Shown: positions 43,675 through 53,510, counted from the first letter of the stretch. The stretch is DNA of 64,000 nt from Neobacillus sp. PS3-40 (GCF_030915485.1 NZ_CP133266.1:3972001-4036000), one strand, 5' to 3'. Notes: generated by a model not told the origin, from the sequence alone. Program-made: numbers and translations.

Positions 43675-44526
43675 ATGATTTCTCTGGAAGAAACGTTAAC
43701 AACAAGCCCTAAGCTTATTGAAATATTAAATAACATTGAAATATTTAATCAATCAATACCTGAAGATTCATGTATAGCCATTTTCGATACTGAGAAAGTA
43801 ATAGGTTATTTACATGGTGACCAAATTGATTTAAAGCTGCAAGTAGGAACACCCATTGAAGATTTCAAAGGGACTGTAACTTATAAGGTATTAGAAGTTG
43901 GAAGAACGCTTCGTGAAGAACGTGATGCTGAGAAATTCGGGGTTTCATATACAGCAATTGCAATACCACTTTTTGAAAATGGAAAAATAGTTGGTGTATT
44001 TACAAGTGTTGTTTCAAATGAAAAAAGTGAAATCTTACAAAAAGGTGGAGTAGAATTATCAGCAATGGTTCAGGAAATGTCAGCGACAACTGAACAGGTT
44101 ACACAAGCTTCAAATGATGTAGCAAGTAGTATTCAAGAAATTAGCGCACAAACAGAAGAATTGAATGGAAACATCCAAAATATTGATTCTATCCTAAAAT
44201 TCATTCAAGATATTGCATCAATGTCTCATTTATTAGGTTTAAATGCAGCGATTGAAGCAGCAAGAGCAGGAGAAAATGGAAAGGGTTTTTCTGTTGTAGC
44301 TTCTGAAATCAGAAAGATGGGCGACCAAAGCAAGAATGCAGTTAATGACATTCAAGAAAGAATTGATTTACTTACTAACACTATCAAACAAATCAATCAC
44401 TCAATTCATCAAATAGCGTCATTCACAGAAGAACATTCTGCAAGTATGGAAGAACTAAACACTACTTTTGAACAAATTTCATTAACAACTGAAAAATTCA
44501 TGAATGTTGCGATTTTAGAAGCATAA
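43675..44526 (+). CDS. soluble methyl-accepting chemotaxis-type receptor (YfmS-like)
   Basis: A 283-residue chemoreceptor without membrane segments. The N-terminal half (about 1-125) is a small sensor-like domain with [24 protein letters not shown], a GAF/PAS-like pattern. The C-terminal half holds the MCP signalling helix with the hairpin tip [21 protein letters not shown]. Size and layout resemble B. subtilis YfmS. The SHLLGLNA tip varies slightly from the usual TNLLALNA. It likely feeds CheA in the cytosol; the ligand is unknown. Confidence 0.85.
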   Translation: MISLEETLTTSPKLIEILNNIEIFNQSIPEDSCIAIFDTEKVIGYLHGDQIDLKLQVGTPIEDFKGTVTYKVLEVGRTLREERDAEKFGVSYTAIAIPLFENGKIVGVFTSVVSNEKSEILQKGGVELSAMVQEMSATTEQVTQASNDVASSIQEISAQTEELNGNIQNIDSILKFIQDIASMSHLLGLNAAIEAARAGENGKGFSVVASEIRKMGDQSKNAVNDIQERIDLLTNTIKQINHSIHQIASFTEEHSASMEELNTTFEQISLTTEKFMNVAILEA

Positions 44527-44720
44527 GATAGTTTTAAAGCGACTGTTTTTTAAAATATGAGGATTACATAAAGGCAATTAACTTCATACATATAAACGTT
44601 TTCATTTGAAAAAATACGTTCTTTCGTGGCTATATTATTATGACAAAAAGATTTAAAGTGAGAAATCAGATTGAATAAGAATACATAAATTACATAAAAT
44701 CTGGCTGATATTAAATTAAT

Positions 44721-44763
44721 TGCCTGACCCAATAATAGTACCTGGGGTCAGGCATTATTTTTT
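44721..44763 (+). terminator. terminator-like hairpin
   Basis: TGCCTGACCC pairs perfectly with GGGTCAGGCA around a 14-base loop, followed by TTATTTTTTT. It lies about 200 bases after the chemoreceptor gene. Confidence 0.65.
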
Positions 44764-44981
44764 ATGGAATTCCTGTCTGTACTTTGTTGGAAAAACCAAA
44801 CACCTTTGACCTCATTCCATTTAGGGGTTGTCAGATAGCTCGTTCTGATGAGGATTTTTTTGAGGAAAATTGAATTTGAATGGAGTAAAATGTATCTTAT
44901 TATATAGGGGGAGCATGGATTGGTGCTTCTCTCTGTAGTAATAACTGCATAATGGAAGTAAGTAATCAGGAGGAACTAAAA

Positions 44982-45791
44982 TTGATACATGAAATAATCG
45001 ATATTCGTACAGAGCATTCGAATGCCAAACTGTATACATATATATTAAATAACTCACCAGATATTGATAGCAGTCGCAAGCGTCCAACGATCATCATATG
45101 TCCTGGAGGAGGCTATGAATTTACATCCGATCGAGAAGCTGAGCCGATTGCGATTAGAATGAATGCAATGGGATTTAACGCATGTGTTTTAAGATATAGT
45201 GTTCGTCCGGCTGTTTTTCCGACCTCTTTGGAAGAACTGTCAATGGCGGTAGCACTTATCAGAAAAAATGCTGAACAGTGGCATGTTGATAAAAATAAGG
45301 TCATTGCCGCTGGTTTTTCCGCTGGTGGTCACTTAGCAGCAAGTTTAGGTGTTTTCTGGAATAAAAGTTTTTTAGCTGAGGCTTTAGGGATTTCAAACGA
45401 GGAGATAAAACCTAATGGAATATTATTAAGTTACCCGGTTATTACGTCTGGGACGCATGCTCACAAAGGTTCTTTCGCTGCATTGTTGGGGGACAAATAT
45501 GATGCGCTTTTAGATGAAGTCTCACTAGAAAAACAGGTAACAGATCAAACTCCACCAACCTTCCTATGGCACACCCATACAGATACCACTGTACCTGTTG
45601 AAAATAGTTTTATGTTCGCCGAAGCACTTATGAAAAATAAAGTTTCGTTGGAAATGCACATTTATCCCAAGGGGGTACATGGTTTATCACTTGGAATCGA
45701 AGAGACAAAGAAAAGAGATAACGAATTGACTTTGCAACCTGAAGTGGCCAATTGGATTGAGATGGCGGGTGTCTGGATTAGAAACCTGTGA
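44982..45791 (+). CDS. alpha/beta-hydrolase (BD-FAE/esterase-lipase type)
   Basis: A 269-residue hydrolase. I choose the TTG at 44982 because AGGAGG lies 8 bases before it; an ATG at 44952 has no ribosome site. The oxyanion block is CPGGGYEFTS, the nucleophile elbow is AAGFSAGGHLA (Ser in GxSxG) and the acid/base residues are expected in HTHTDTTVP and KGVHGLS. The family acts on acetylated sugars or small esters. It is a single gene with a bidirectional terminator. Confidence 0.87.
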   Translation: MIHEIIDIRTEHSNAKLYTYILNNSPDIDSSRKRPTIIICPGGGYEFTSDREAEPIAIRMNAMGFNACVLRYSVRPAVFPTSLEELSMAVALIRKNAEQWHVDKNKVIAAGFSAGGHLAASLGVFWNKSFLAEALGISNEEIKPNGILLSYPVITSGTHAHKGSFAALLGDKYDALLDEVSLEKQVTDQTPPTFLWHTHTDTTVPVENSFMFAEALMKNKVSLEMHIYPKGVHGLSLGIEETKKRDNELTLQPEVANWIEMAGVWIRNL

Positions 45792-45875
45792 CAATCTATT
45801 TGATGTCTTGACGAAAGAACAGTAGGCAATCGATTCTGAGGATAGGCCTAAACCCCTGGACAGATTAGCTAAAAT

Positions 45876-45915
45876 AAGAACCTCACTCTTGAAATTTCAA
45901 GAGTGAGGTTCTTTT
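45876..45915. terminator. bidirectional terminator between the esterase and doxX genes
   Basis: A nearly perfect palindrome, AAGAACCTCACTCTTG with CAAGAGTGAGGTTCTT, lies between two convergent genes and has T-rich or A-rich flanks. Confidence 0.85.
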
Positions 45916-45918
45916 GTG

Positions 45919-46434
45919 TTATGCACTTATTTTGGTTCTTCCTGGGTTTTCTTTTGAAATCATTTTACGAATGAATGGAATTACTAAGCGATCTAAGCCG
46001 ATACGTCCTGCGTTGTAACCTGCTGCTAGAATGATAACGCCTAGTAAAATATCAAGTGGATTGCTTGAGACTGTTCCAGCCATTAGGTAAGAGAAATTCA
46101 TGACTAACGCGAAGAACGCAGCCGCTGTTGTTAAGCATCCGAGAATTAAACCTAAACCAACAAGGAATTCACCTAAAGGAATAATGGTATTGAAAAGGTG
46201 AGCATTTGGAAGAGCAAAGTGTTTTAAGAAACCTACATAAGTGGCATACACGATACTTCCATCAGGACCTTTAACCGGATTGGCAATCGCACCTTTTAAG
46301 AAGCCAGCTGCTTCAAAACCGCCGCTTGAAAGTTTGTGGTAACCTGCTGTTAACCATTCATATCCAAGGTATAAGCGTAAGACAGTAAGAATAGCGGCAG
46401 AAATTTTATTTTCTCTTAAAAATTGATTAAACAT
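45919..46434 (-). CDS. DoxX-family membrane protein, copy 1
   Basis: A 171-residue membrane protein with four hydrophobic segments. It contains RLYLGYEWLTAGYHKLSSG at the N-terminus, PLGEFLVGLGLILGCLTTAAAF and the LDILLGVIILAAGYNAGRIGLDR end, a DoxX/TQO-small-subunit pattern. The exact role is unknown; relatives are linked to thiol or oxidative metabolism. It is nearly identical to the gene at 52186. A Rex/Fnr-like site lies upstream at 46518. Confidence 0.88.
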   Translation of the reverse strand: MFNQFLRENKISAAILTVLRLYLGYEWLTAGYHKLSSGGFEAAGFLKGAIANPVKGPDGSIVYATYVGFLKHFALPNAHLFNTIIPLGEFLVGLGLILGCLTTAAAFFALVMNFSYLMAGTVSSNPLDILLGVIILAAGYNAGRIGLDRLVIPFIRKMISKENPGRTKISA

Positions 46435-46517
46435 ATAAAAGACCCCTTTTGAATAAGATTTATTAATAACTTAATTACATTGTTATTGTACTGCTTTTAT
46501 CTTGAAATAAGGATAAA

Positions 46518-46535
46518 TTGTTCTTTGTTTCACAA
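46518..46535 (-). promoter_or_regulatory. Rex/Fnr-like operator upstream of doxX copy 1
   Basis: On the minus strand the site reads TTGTGAA-N4-AGAACAA; the first half is a perfect Rex half-site and the second imperfect. An adjacent block of about 30 bp is identical to the one upstream of the second doxX gene. Confidence 0.5.
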
Positions 46536-46758
46536 AGTTGTAAAAAAGTTTTGAACAAAATTAGTACGGATGTTTATCCGATTTGCAACGTATTAACTCC
46601 TATATATTCACTTATTTTGAATCAACTATTTTTGGAAGTTTTGAACCGTGCCCATGACTGTAGTACATTTTGTATTGTTTCGTAATTTATGACGTTTGGA
46701 GATGGAAACGCAACCGCTTTGTGGAAAGTGAGAATTTTTAAAATACTTTAATTCCGAC

Positions 46759-46787
46759 TTGACTCATACGAATAGTTGTAATACAAT
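46759..46787 (+). promoter_or_regulatory. promoter of tcyP
   Basis: TTGACT (46759-46764) and TACAAT (46782-46787) are separated by 17 bases, a near-consensus vegetative promoter 37 bases before the tcyP start codon. Confidence 0.7.
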
Positions 46788-46823
46788 TTTCCGTAAGTTA
46801 AAATATTGAATTGGAGGAAAATT

Positions 46824-48206
46824 ATGAATACACTTCTTGTTATTGTAAATATTGTGGTGTTACTATTACTTATTTTTGGATTGTTCTTAATGCAAAAAAA
46901 ACATGTATCGTTTTCTAAACGAATTTTCACAGCTTTGGGGTTGGGTATTGTTTTTGGTTTTATTATCCATCTTATCTACGGTACAACACATGAAGTTACG
47001 GTGGGTTCAATTGATTGGTTTAACATTGTAGGCGGTGGTTATGTAAGACTATTGCAAATGGTTGTTATGCCACTCGTATTCGTTTCCATAGTCGGAGCAT
47101 TTACGAAATTAAAATTGACCAAAAATATTGGGAAAATCAGTTTCCTTGTTATCGGACTCTTGCTAGGAACAACTGCCATTTCTGCAGCAATTGGAATTGG
47201 CTCTGCATTAGGATTTGGTCTTGATGGCATTCATTTAAATTCTGGCGATGCTGAAATCGCTCGAAATGAACAATTAAAGCAAACGGTTGTTGGAGTGCAA
47301 GATATGACACTTCCACAACAAATTGTTCAATTAATCCCAAGTAATCCATTTCAAGATTTAACAGGTGCTCGTCCAACTTCTACCATTGCGGTAGTTATTT
47401 TTGCAGCTCTAATCGGTATTTCCTACCTTGGAGTAAAACGGAAGGATCCCGAACATGGTGATTTTTTTGCAAAAATTATCGACACTTTGTATTCGATAAC
47501 CATGAGGGTTGTTACGCTCATTCTTCGTCTAACGCCATACGGCATTCTTGCAATCATTACAAAGGTAACAGCTACAAGTGATTATGAAGCGATAGCGAAA
47601 TTAGGTAAGTTTGTCATTGCATCTTACGTAGCACTCATTCTAATGTTCATTGTCCATTTACTACTATTATCATTTGCCAAATTAAGCCCTGTAAATTATG
47701 TGAAGAAAGGCTTACCAACATTAACGTTTGCCTTTACTTCAAGGACAAGTGCAGGTACATTACCAATGACAATTAAAACGCAAACAAAGGATTTTGGTGT
47801 ATCTGAAGGGATAGCAAACTTTGCGGCTTCATTTGGACTTTCAATCGGCCAAAACGGATGTGCTGGAATTTATCCAGCAATGTTAGCGGTAATGGTTGCT
47901 CCATCAGCAGGTATTGATCCAACAAGTCCGTCATTTATCCTTACTCTTATCCTCGTTGTAGCAATTAGTTCATTGGGTGTTGCAGGTGTTGGCGGTGGTG
48001 CAACCTTCGCAGCCTTAATCGTTTTATCCGTAATGAACCTGCCGATCGCCATTGTTGGATTACTTATCTCAGTCGAGCCATTAATTGATATGGGACGTAC
48101 TGCTTTGAATGTCAGTGGCGCTATGACAGCTGGAGTATTAACGAGTAAAGTTACAGGTGAATTTGAAACGGAAGTCTATCAACAACCAAATGTTGTGGAA
48201 GCGTAA
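46824..48206 (+). CDS. tcyP: TcyP, sodium/proton-coupled L-cystine symporter
   Basis: A 460-residue DAACS-family transporter with about eight to ten membrane segments. The ATG at 46824 follows TTGGAGG by 8 bases. Diagnostic parts are GGGYVRLLQMVVMPLVFVSIVGAF, the SRTSAGTLPMT serine-rich hairpin and GQNGCAGIYPAMLAVMVAP. Similarity to B. subtilis TcyP is strong throughout, including the long N-terminal membrane segment. It imports cystine as a sulfur source. No sulfur-responsive riboswitch was seen upstream. Confidence 0.92.
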   Translation: MNTLLVIVNIVVLLLLIFGLFLMQKKHVSFSKRIFTALGLGIVFGFIIHLIYGTTHEVTVGSIDWFNIVGGGYVRLLQMVVMPLVFVSIVGAFTKLKLTKNIGKISFLVIGLLLGTTAISAAIGIGSALGFGLDGIHLNSGDAEIARNEQLKQTVVGVQDMTLPQQIVQLIPSNPFQDLTGARPTSTIAVVIFAALIGISYLGVKRKDPEHGDFFAKIIDTLYSITMRVVTLILRLTPYGILAIITKVTATSDYEAIAKLGKFVIASYVALILMFIVHLLLLSFAKLSPVNYVKKGLPTLTFAFTSRTSAGTLPMTIKTQTKDFGVSEGIANFAASFGLSIGQNGCAGIYPAMLAVMVAPSAGIDPTSPSFILTLILVVAISSLGVAGVGGGATFAALIVLSVMNLPIAIVGLLISVEPLIDMGRTALNVSGAMTAGVLTSKVTGEFETEVYQQPNVVEA

Positions 48207-48457
48207 GATCGAGGGTGGAAACATGAGTGTCACCCGGCACTGAGTTGCCAATTTGTCCGAATGAAGGTTGTGTTTCACTTTACTTAAAAAATAGTAAATC
48301 AAAATTATACCAAAATATAAAAATAACATTTTCATACTTTGAATATAGGAGAATAAGGCAGTAAGTTGACCTTGTTCTCTTTTTGTTTTAGATTCCTTTC
48401 TAACGCAATAAATCTCAATGAGAAAATCAGATTGCATTTAGAACTATGGGTGTATAA

Positions 48458-48479
48458 AATTTACTTAATATAGTAAATT
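48458..48479. promoter_or_regulatory. inverted repeat upstream of the pxp operon
   Basis: AATTTACT and AGTAAATT are perfect 8-bp arms around TAATAT, 106 bases before pxpB. The rest of the 48207-48585 gap shows no other clear feature. It is a candidate repressor site. Confidence 0.45.
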
Positions 48480-48585
48480 ATTAAAAAATAGTCAGATATT
48501 TCGATCGGGCAAGGTAACTCATTTTAAAAATAATGCCTCATTTTGTCATTAAGGCTTAGTAGTCTAAGGGGGCGGCAAACTAGAT

Positions 48586-49266
48586 ATGCAAATGTATCCG
48601 TTAGGTGATTCGGCTATAATTGTTCAATTTGATAACAAGATAACGCTAGATGCTCATTACAAGGTTAGGGTTTTAGTGGATCGTTTGCAAGGGAATTCAT
48701 TTAAAGGAATGTTGGAATTTGTGCCCGCTTTAACCACAGTAACCGTGTACTACAATCCTTTGCAGCTTTCTTACAAAGAAGCATATTCAGCATTAGAAAG
48801 AATCGTTTCAAGTTTGGAAGCTACCCCAATGGGAGCAGCTAGAACGGTTGAAATTCCCGTATGCTATGGGGGTGAGTTTGGTCCTGATCTTGAATTTGTG
48901 GCAGACCATAATGGACTAACAGTTGATGAAGTGGTTCAAATTCACTCTGGAAGTGAGTATCTTGTTTATATGATCGGCTTTGCACCTGGATTTCCGTATC
49001 TTGGCGGTATGTCAGAGAATATTCAAGCTCCACGCCGTTCATCTCCACGGATTACGATACCGGCTGGAACGGTGGGGATTGCAGGAATGCAGACTGGTAT
49101 CTATCCAATTGAAACACCAGGGGGCTGGCAGTTAATTGGAAGAACACCAGAGGCACTATTTCGTCCGAATGAAAGCTCACCTAGTTTGCTGCAAATTGGT
49201 GATATTGTCCGTTTTCGCCCAATATTGGGTAAGGAATATGGTGTGTGGAAGGGGCGGGTCAAATGA
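48586..49266 (+). CDS. pxpB: PxpB, 5-oxoprolinase subunit B (KipI-like)
   Basis: A 226-residue protein of the PxpB/KipI family with GDSAIIVQF at the start, the YMIGFAPGFPYLGGM motif (about residues 128-142), PRITIPAGTVGIAG and GGWQLIGRTP. With PxpC and PxpA it forms the ATP-dependent 5-oxoprolinase that converts pyroglutamate to glutamate. Although annotated KipI in B. subtilis as a kinase inhibitor, gene order pxpB-pxpC-pxpA points to the metabolic role. Confidence 0.93.
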   Translation: MQMYPLGDSAIIVQFDNKITLDAHYKVRVLVDRLQGNSFKGMLEFVPALTTVTVYYNPLQLSYKEAYSALERIVSSLEATPMGAARTVEIPVCYGGEFGPDLEFVADHNGLTVDEVVQIHSGSEYLVYMIGFAPGFPYLGGMSENIQAPRRSSPRITIPAGTVGIAGMQTGIYPIETPGGWQLIGRTPEALFRPNESSPSLLQIGDIVRFRPILGKEYGVWKGRVK

Positions 49267-50303
49267 GCATTAAGGTAATTCGCCCGGGAATGCTCTCGAC
49301 AGTTCAGGATCTGGGCAGATACGGCATGCAAAAATATGGTGTGATTGTCAGTGGTGCGATGGATTCCTTTGCTCTCCGTGTTGCAAATATTTTGGTTGGC
49401 AACACGGAAGGAGAAGCAGCACTTGAAATCACGATGATTGGCTCAAAGCTAGAATTTAGAGAAAATTTATTGATCGCCATCTGTGGCGGAAATTTATCCC
49501 CAACTATTGATGGACATATAATTCCGCAATGGAGGCCGGTGCTTGTGAAAAAAGGATGTATATTGTCCTTTGGAGCAGTTAAATCTGGTTGTCGTGTATA
49601 TCTTGCAATATCAGGAGGATTTGATATTCCGAAAATAATGGACAGCCAGAGCACCTATCTTCGGGCAGGAATCGGTGGTTTTCATGGACGTTCACTAAAG
49701 GAAGGTGATGTTTTGCTTGTTAAAGCTCCTTCTGATTTGGCAGTTCGTAGAATTAGCTGTCTATTTGATAGAGCAGGCACAAACGAAGTTGCCGCAAGTG
49801 AGTGGTCGGTAAGCCAAAAGATTTTCCCAGCTTATACTTTAAATCCAATCATCCGCGCCGTCCGCGGGGGTCAATTTAATTGGTTTACAATTGAAAGCAG
49901 GAAGCAATTTTTCGAAGAGGAATTTCTGGTGACGCCGCAATCAGACCGGATGGGTTACCGTCTTTGCGGACAACAGTTGCAATTATCCGAGCCCCGTGAA
50001 TTAATATCTGAAGCGGTAACAGCGGGTACTGTCCAAGTACCGTCCGGAGGAAACCCGATTGTACTGTTAGCTGACCGCCAAACAATTGGGGGTTATCCGA
50101 AAATTGCACAAGTAGCAACAGTTGATCTTCCAATCCTTGCACAGGTCAAGCCCGGGGATAAAGTCCGGTTCCAGGAAATTCAATTGGAAGAAGCACAGGA
50201 GCTGCTTCAGTCACGGGAAACTGTATTTCAACTATTAAAACAGGGTGTCAAATTAAAAGAGTCGTCATTTTTGGGGGGATTTCATTGTATAGAGTTGACT
50301 TAA
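49263..50303 (+). CDS. pxpC: PxpC, 5-oxoprolinase subunit C (KipA/biotin-carboxylase-like)
   Basis: A 346-residue protein starting at ATG 49263, overlapping the pxpB stop by 4 bases. PxpC family blocks include [17 protein letters not shown] near the N-terminus, [15 protein letters not shown] and the C-terminal [19 protein letters not shown]. It works with PxpB and PxpA. The three genes overlap or nearly so, showing one transcript. Confidence 0.93.
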   Translation: MSIKVIRPGMLSTVQDLGRYGMQKYGVIVSGAMDSFALRVANILVGNTEGEAALEITMIGSKLEFRENLLIAICGGNLSPTIDGHIIPQWRPVLVKKGCILSFGAVKSGCRVYLAISGGFDIPKIMDSQSTYLRAGIGGFHGRSLKEGDVLLVKAPSDLAVRRISCLFDRAGTNEVAASEWSVSQKIFPAYTLNPIIRAVRGGQFNWFTIESRKQFFEEEFLVTPQSDRMGYRLCGQQLQLSEPRELISEAVTAGTVQVPSGGNPIVLLADRQTIGGYPKIAQVATVDLPILAQVKPGDKVRFQEIQLEEAQELLQSRETVFQLLKQGVKLKESSFLGGFHCIELT

Positions 50304-51055
50304 ACTGCGATATGGGAGAAAGCTTTGGAGCATACCGTTTGGGTGCTGATGAGGATATTCTTGAATATGTCACTTCCGCTAATATTGCATGCGGTTTTCA
50401 TGCAGGGGATCCAACGACAATGCGAAAAACGGTTATACTTGCTTTGGAGAAGGGGATTGGGATCGGAGCACATCCTGGTCTACCTGATCTGATTGGTTTT
50501 GGCCGCCGAAATATGGAAATCTCTCCTCAGGAAGTCTTCGATATGGTTGTGTATCAAATTGGGGCACTTTATGGATTTGTTAAAGCAGAAGGCGGTATAT
50601 TGCAGCATGTAAAACCACATGGTGCTCTATATAATATGGCTGCAAAAAGTAGTGAACTGTCGGAAGCAATCGCTCATGCCGTTTACAAAGTAGATTCAGA
50701 ATTAATTTTATTCGGCCTTTCAGGAAGTGAATTAGTGAAAAGTGGAAAATCAATTGGACTCAGGACGGCAAGTGAGGTATTTGCTGATCGAACCTATCAG
50801 CAAGACGGCTTGTTAACACCAAGACGGCAACCGAATGCCTTGATTACTGACGATCAAAAAGCGATTGATCAGGTCATTCTCATGGTGAAAGAAGGAAAAG
50901 TATTGTCCCAACAAGGCGTAGACATTGCCATTCAAGCAGATACAATCTGCATTCACGGTGATGGGGCGCATGCCTTAAGCTTTGCTCGCAAAATTCGTGA
51001 ACAACTAATTAACTCAGAGATAAACGTACAGGCAGTTATGGATCTTTTTTATTAA
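50285..51055 (+). CDS. pxpA: PxpA, 5-oxoprolinase subunit A (LamB/YcsF family)
   Basis: A 256-residue protein starting at TTG 50285, with GGGGGG 6 bases upstream, overlapping pxpC by 19 bases. The family start [11 protein letters not shown], then [29 protein letters not shown] and [10 protein letters not shown] are all intact. It is the catalytic partner of the PxpBC pair in pyroglutamate ring opening. The pcp gene follows closely, so free pyroglutamate from peptides is consumed directly. Confidence 0.95.
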   Translation: MYRVDLNCDMGESFGAYRLGADEDILEYVTSANIACGFHAGDPTTMRKTVILALEKGIGIGAHPGLPDLIGFGRRNMEISPQEVFDMVVYQIGALYGFVKAEGGILQHVKPHGALYNMAAKSSELSEAIAHAVYKVDSELILFGLSGSELVKSGKSIGLRTASEVFADRTYQQDGLLTPRRQPNALITDDQKAIDQVILMVKEGKVLSQQGVDIAIQADTICIHGDGAHALSFARKIREQLINSEINVQAVMDLFY

Positions 51056-51076
51056 CAAGTGGAAGGGGAACTCACG

Positions 51077-51724
51077 ATGAAAAAGATACTTGTTACTGGT
51101 TTTGACCCATTTGGTGGAGAACCCATTAATCCAGCACTTGAAGCAGTTAATCTCTTAAGCGGAAAAGAAATTTCAGGGTATGAAGTGGTCACAAGGGAAA
51201 TACCAACAGTTTTCGGCAAAGCGATTGACAGTCTAACAGGAGCGATAGATGAAATTAATCCTGCCATAGTTATATGTGTTGGCCAAGCAGGGGGAAGATC
51301 TACGATTACGCCTGAGCGAATAGCAATCAATGTGGACGATGCTAGTATCACAGATAACGAGAATAATCAGCCAATTGACGAAGAAATTGTTCAAGAAGGG
51401 CCAGCTGCCTACTTTTCCAAACTACCGATCAAGGCAATGGTGAAAAAAATGAATGAAAATGGCATCCCTGCTTCCATTTCGAATTCGGCGGGCACATTCG
51501 TTTGCAACCATATTTTTTATGGACTAATGAATTATCTTGATACTAGCAAAAAGGATATCCGAGGGGGCTTTATCCATATTCCTTTCCTTCCTGAACAGAT
51601 CGTCCGCAACCCCGGACAACCAAGCATGAGTCTAGAATTGATTGTTAAGGGACTAGAACTTTCCATTGAAGCCGCTGTATCAAATGATACAGATATTGTA
51701 GAGGGCGGAGGAGAGGTTAGTTAA
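51077..51724 (+). CDS. pcp: pyrrolidone-carboxylate peptidase
   Basis: A 215-residue cysteine peptidase that removes N-terminal pyroglutamate. The ATG at 51077 follows GGAAGGGGA. Catalytic residues are visible: the glutamate in TPERIAIN, the cysteine in SNSAGTFVCNHIFYG and the histidine in GGFIHIPFLP. The N-terminal ILVTGFDPFGGE is the family signature. It ends the pxpBCA-pcp operon, giving a complete path from pyroglutamyl peptides to glutamate. Confidence 0.96.
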   Translation: MKKILVTGFDPFGGEPINPALEAVNLLSGKEISGYEVVTREIPTVFGKAIDSLTGAIDEINPAIVICVGQAGGRSTITPERIAINVDDASITDNENNQPIDEEIVQEGPAAYFSKLPIKAMVKKMNENGIPASISNSAGTFVCNHIFYGLMNYLDTSKKDIRGGFIHIPFLPEQIVRNPGQPSMSLELIVKGLELSIEAAVSNDTDIVEGGGEVS

Positions 51725-51859
51725 TTTAAGAAATGAGTTTCCCTTATATCATTTAAATAAAAGGCACTGTTAAACTTCATTGTTGTTTTTTATTATGATT
51801 GGGGAACAGGACATAAGATCCTTTATTTGCAATCATTACACGAGTAATCCGAGAAACCA

Positions 51860-52070
51860 ACGAAAATAAAATAAGCGGAGATTTTTCGGTTAAATGCAGA
51901 ATGGAGCTCGTTTCGGGTTGTATAAGCGGAAGTTTTCCGGTTACGCAATGCAAAGTCCCCCATTTTCGCAGTTTTAGAGTCAATAGGCGGAAACTCTCCG
52001 TCTATTTTAATCTATTTTTAATCCAAGTTTCTAATTAAGAGGAATTTTTCCGTCTATTAAGAATTCGGAC
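51860..52070. repeat. cluster of four small GCGGA...TCCG hairpins
   Basis: Four related units occur in about 210 bases: AAGCGGAGATTTTTCGGTT, AAGCGGAAGTTTTCCGGTT, AGGCGGAAACTCTCCGTCT and AGAGGAATTTTTCCGTCT. Each folds into a short hairpin. A fragment resembling the R1 repeat edge (AGGCACTGTTAAACT) lies near 51762. The 51725-52146 gap otherwise holds nothing recognisable. Confidence 0.6.
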
Positions 52071-52146
52071 AGGTATAACATATGAACATTTATCTTAAAC
52101 ATAGCCAAATAAAAAAGAAAGCCATCCTCTTCTGAAAAATATAAAA

Positions 52147-52180
52147 AGTACCTCACACCTAAAATTAGGTGTGAGGTACT
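52147..52180 (-). terminator. terminator of doxX copy 2
   Basis: AGTACCTCACACCT and AGGTGTGAGGTACT form a perfect 14-bp stem around a 6-base loop with a T-run on the minus-strand side. It resembles the terminator of doxX copy 1. Confidence 0.85.
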
Positions 52181-52185
52181 TTGCA

Positions 52186-52695
52186 TTATGCATTAACTCT
52201 TGCTTTATTTTCCTTTGCCGTCATTTTACGAATGAATGGCATTACTAAGCGGTCTAAACCGATGCGTCCTGCGTTGTAACCTGCTGCTAGAATGATAACT
52301 CCTAGTAGAATATCAAGTGGATTGCTCGATACAGTGCCGGCCATCAGGTAAGAGAAGTTCATCACGAGTGCGAAGAATGCAGCGGCAGTTGTTAGGCACC
52401 CGAGAATTAATCCTAATCCAACTAAGAATTCACCTAATGGGATGATTGTATTGAAAAGATGAGCATTTGGAAGAGCAAAGTGTTTTAGGAATCCAACATA
52501 AGTTGCGTAAACGGTGCTACCATCAGGGCCTTTAACTGGATTGGCAATCGCACCTTTTAAGAAGCCAGCTGCATCAAAACTGCCGCTTGAAAGTTTGTGA
52601 AAGCCTGCTGTTAACCATTCGTATCCAAGGTATAAACGTAAGACAGTTAAGATTGCTGCGGAAATTTTATTTTCTCTTAAAAATTGACTAAACAT
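52186..52695 (-). CDS. DoxX-family membrane protein, copy 2
   Basis: A 169-residue four-helix membrane protein that is almost identical to the product of 45919-46434, differing mainly at scattered residues (for example GFHKLSSGSFDAAG for GYHKLSSGGFEAAG) and in the C-terminal tail. The flanking terminator and upstream control region are also similar, so the duplication covered the whole transcription unit. The 5-oxoproline operon, the esterase side and tcyP lie around the two copies. Confidence 0.88.
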   Translation of the reverse strand: MFSQFLRENKISAAILTVLRLYLGYEWLTAGFHKLSSGSFDAAGFLKGAIANPVKGPDGSTVYATYVGFLKHFALPNAHLFNTIIPLGEFLVGLGLILGCLTTAAAFFALVMNFSYLMAGTVSSNPLDILLGVIILAAGYNAGRIGLDRLVMPFIRKMTAKENKARVNA

Positions 52696-52779
52696 ATAAA
52701 AGTCCCCTTTATGAAAAAGTTTTATTAGTAACTTGATTACATTGTTATTATAATATTTTTATCTCGAAATGAGAGTATA

Positions 52780-52797
52780 TTGTTCAGAGATTCACAA
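52780..52797 (-). promoter_or_regulatory. Rex/Fnr-like operator upstream of doxX copy 2
   Basis: On the minus strand the site is TTGTGAA-N4-TGAACAA, matching the position and first half-site of the one upstream of copy 1. A TATAAT-like hexamer lies between it and the gene. Confidence 0.5.
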
Positions 52798-52916
52798 ATA
52801 TGTAAAAAAGTTTTGAACAAAATTAGTACGGACGGATTTAATTAAAGGAATTCGGTTAAAATTTTGAATCTAATTAAATTGTGCCCGCGTCTTAATTTAA
52901 AAGGAGGCTTTTTTAT

Positions 52917-53432
52917 ATGAGAAAGATTTGTGTTTTACTACTATTTTTTTGTGTAATATTAGTAGCTTGTACTAATCGAACAATCGATGATTCTGCAAAT
53001 CTTAAAATAAATCAGGGGAAACCAACTACCCAAGAAATACCATCAAAAAATAATGATGCTAATATTACTGTAGTTGAAGATATTCTGGATACCGAAAGAT
53101 TTGTACAAATATTAAAAACCAAAGGCTATAAAGTCATTAAACGCGAAAATGAAAACGGAACAACTCTTGATTCTCTATTTTCAGTGTACCCAGCATATTA
53201 TGAAGTAGATGAAAAAAGAATAGGTATTTATGAATATAAAAATGAAAAAAATGCAAAAAAAGATTCTGAAACGATTTCAAAGGATGGTAGTATTATCGGT
53301 CATGGAATTATTGATTGGGTAGATAATCCGCATTTCTATCAAAGGGGAAAAGTTCTAGTTAGCTATATTGGGTCTAATTACAAGTTACAAAATGATTTAG
53401 AAGGAATACTTGGGATGTCAATTACAAACTAG
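52917..53432 (+). CDS. small secreted lipoprotein, unknown function
   Basis: A 171-residue protein with a lipoprotein signal (hydrophobic residues 4-17, lipobox LVAC, Cys18). The mature part is polar and lysine-rich with an alpha/beta look (DTERFVQILKTKGYKVIKRE, a YEYKNEKNAKKDSETIS helix). AAAGGAGG precedes the ATG. No family was recognised; several Bacillus lipoproteins share this style. Confidence 0.7.
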   Translation: MRKICVLLLFFCVILVACTNRTIDDSANLKINQGKPTTQEIPSKNNDANITVVEDILDTERFVQILKTKGYKVIKRENENGTTLDSLFSVYPAYYEVDEKRIGIYEYKNEKNAKKDSETISKDGSIIGHGIIDWVDNPHFYQRGKVLVSYIGSNYKLQNDLEGILGMSITN

Positions 53433-53510
53433 GCTGCTATTCTTATTGAAGCAAATAAGAGGTTAAAAAGGGTATGCTAAACGATACAATCTTATTTTAA
53501 GGAGTTTCTA

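Noticed and set aside
45876-52797. Composite transposon bounded by the two doxX copies
   Set aside because: The copies are full transcription units without transposase, terminal inverted repeats or target duplications, and lie in direct orientation around unrelated operons.
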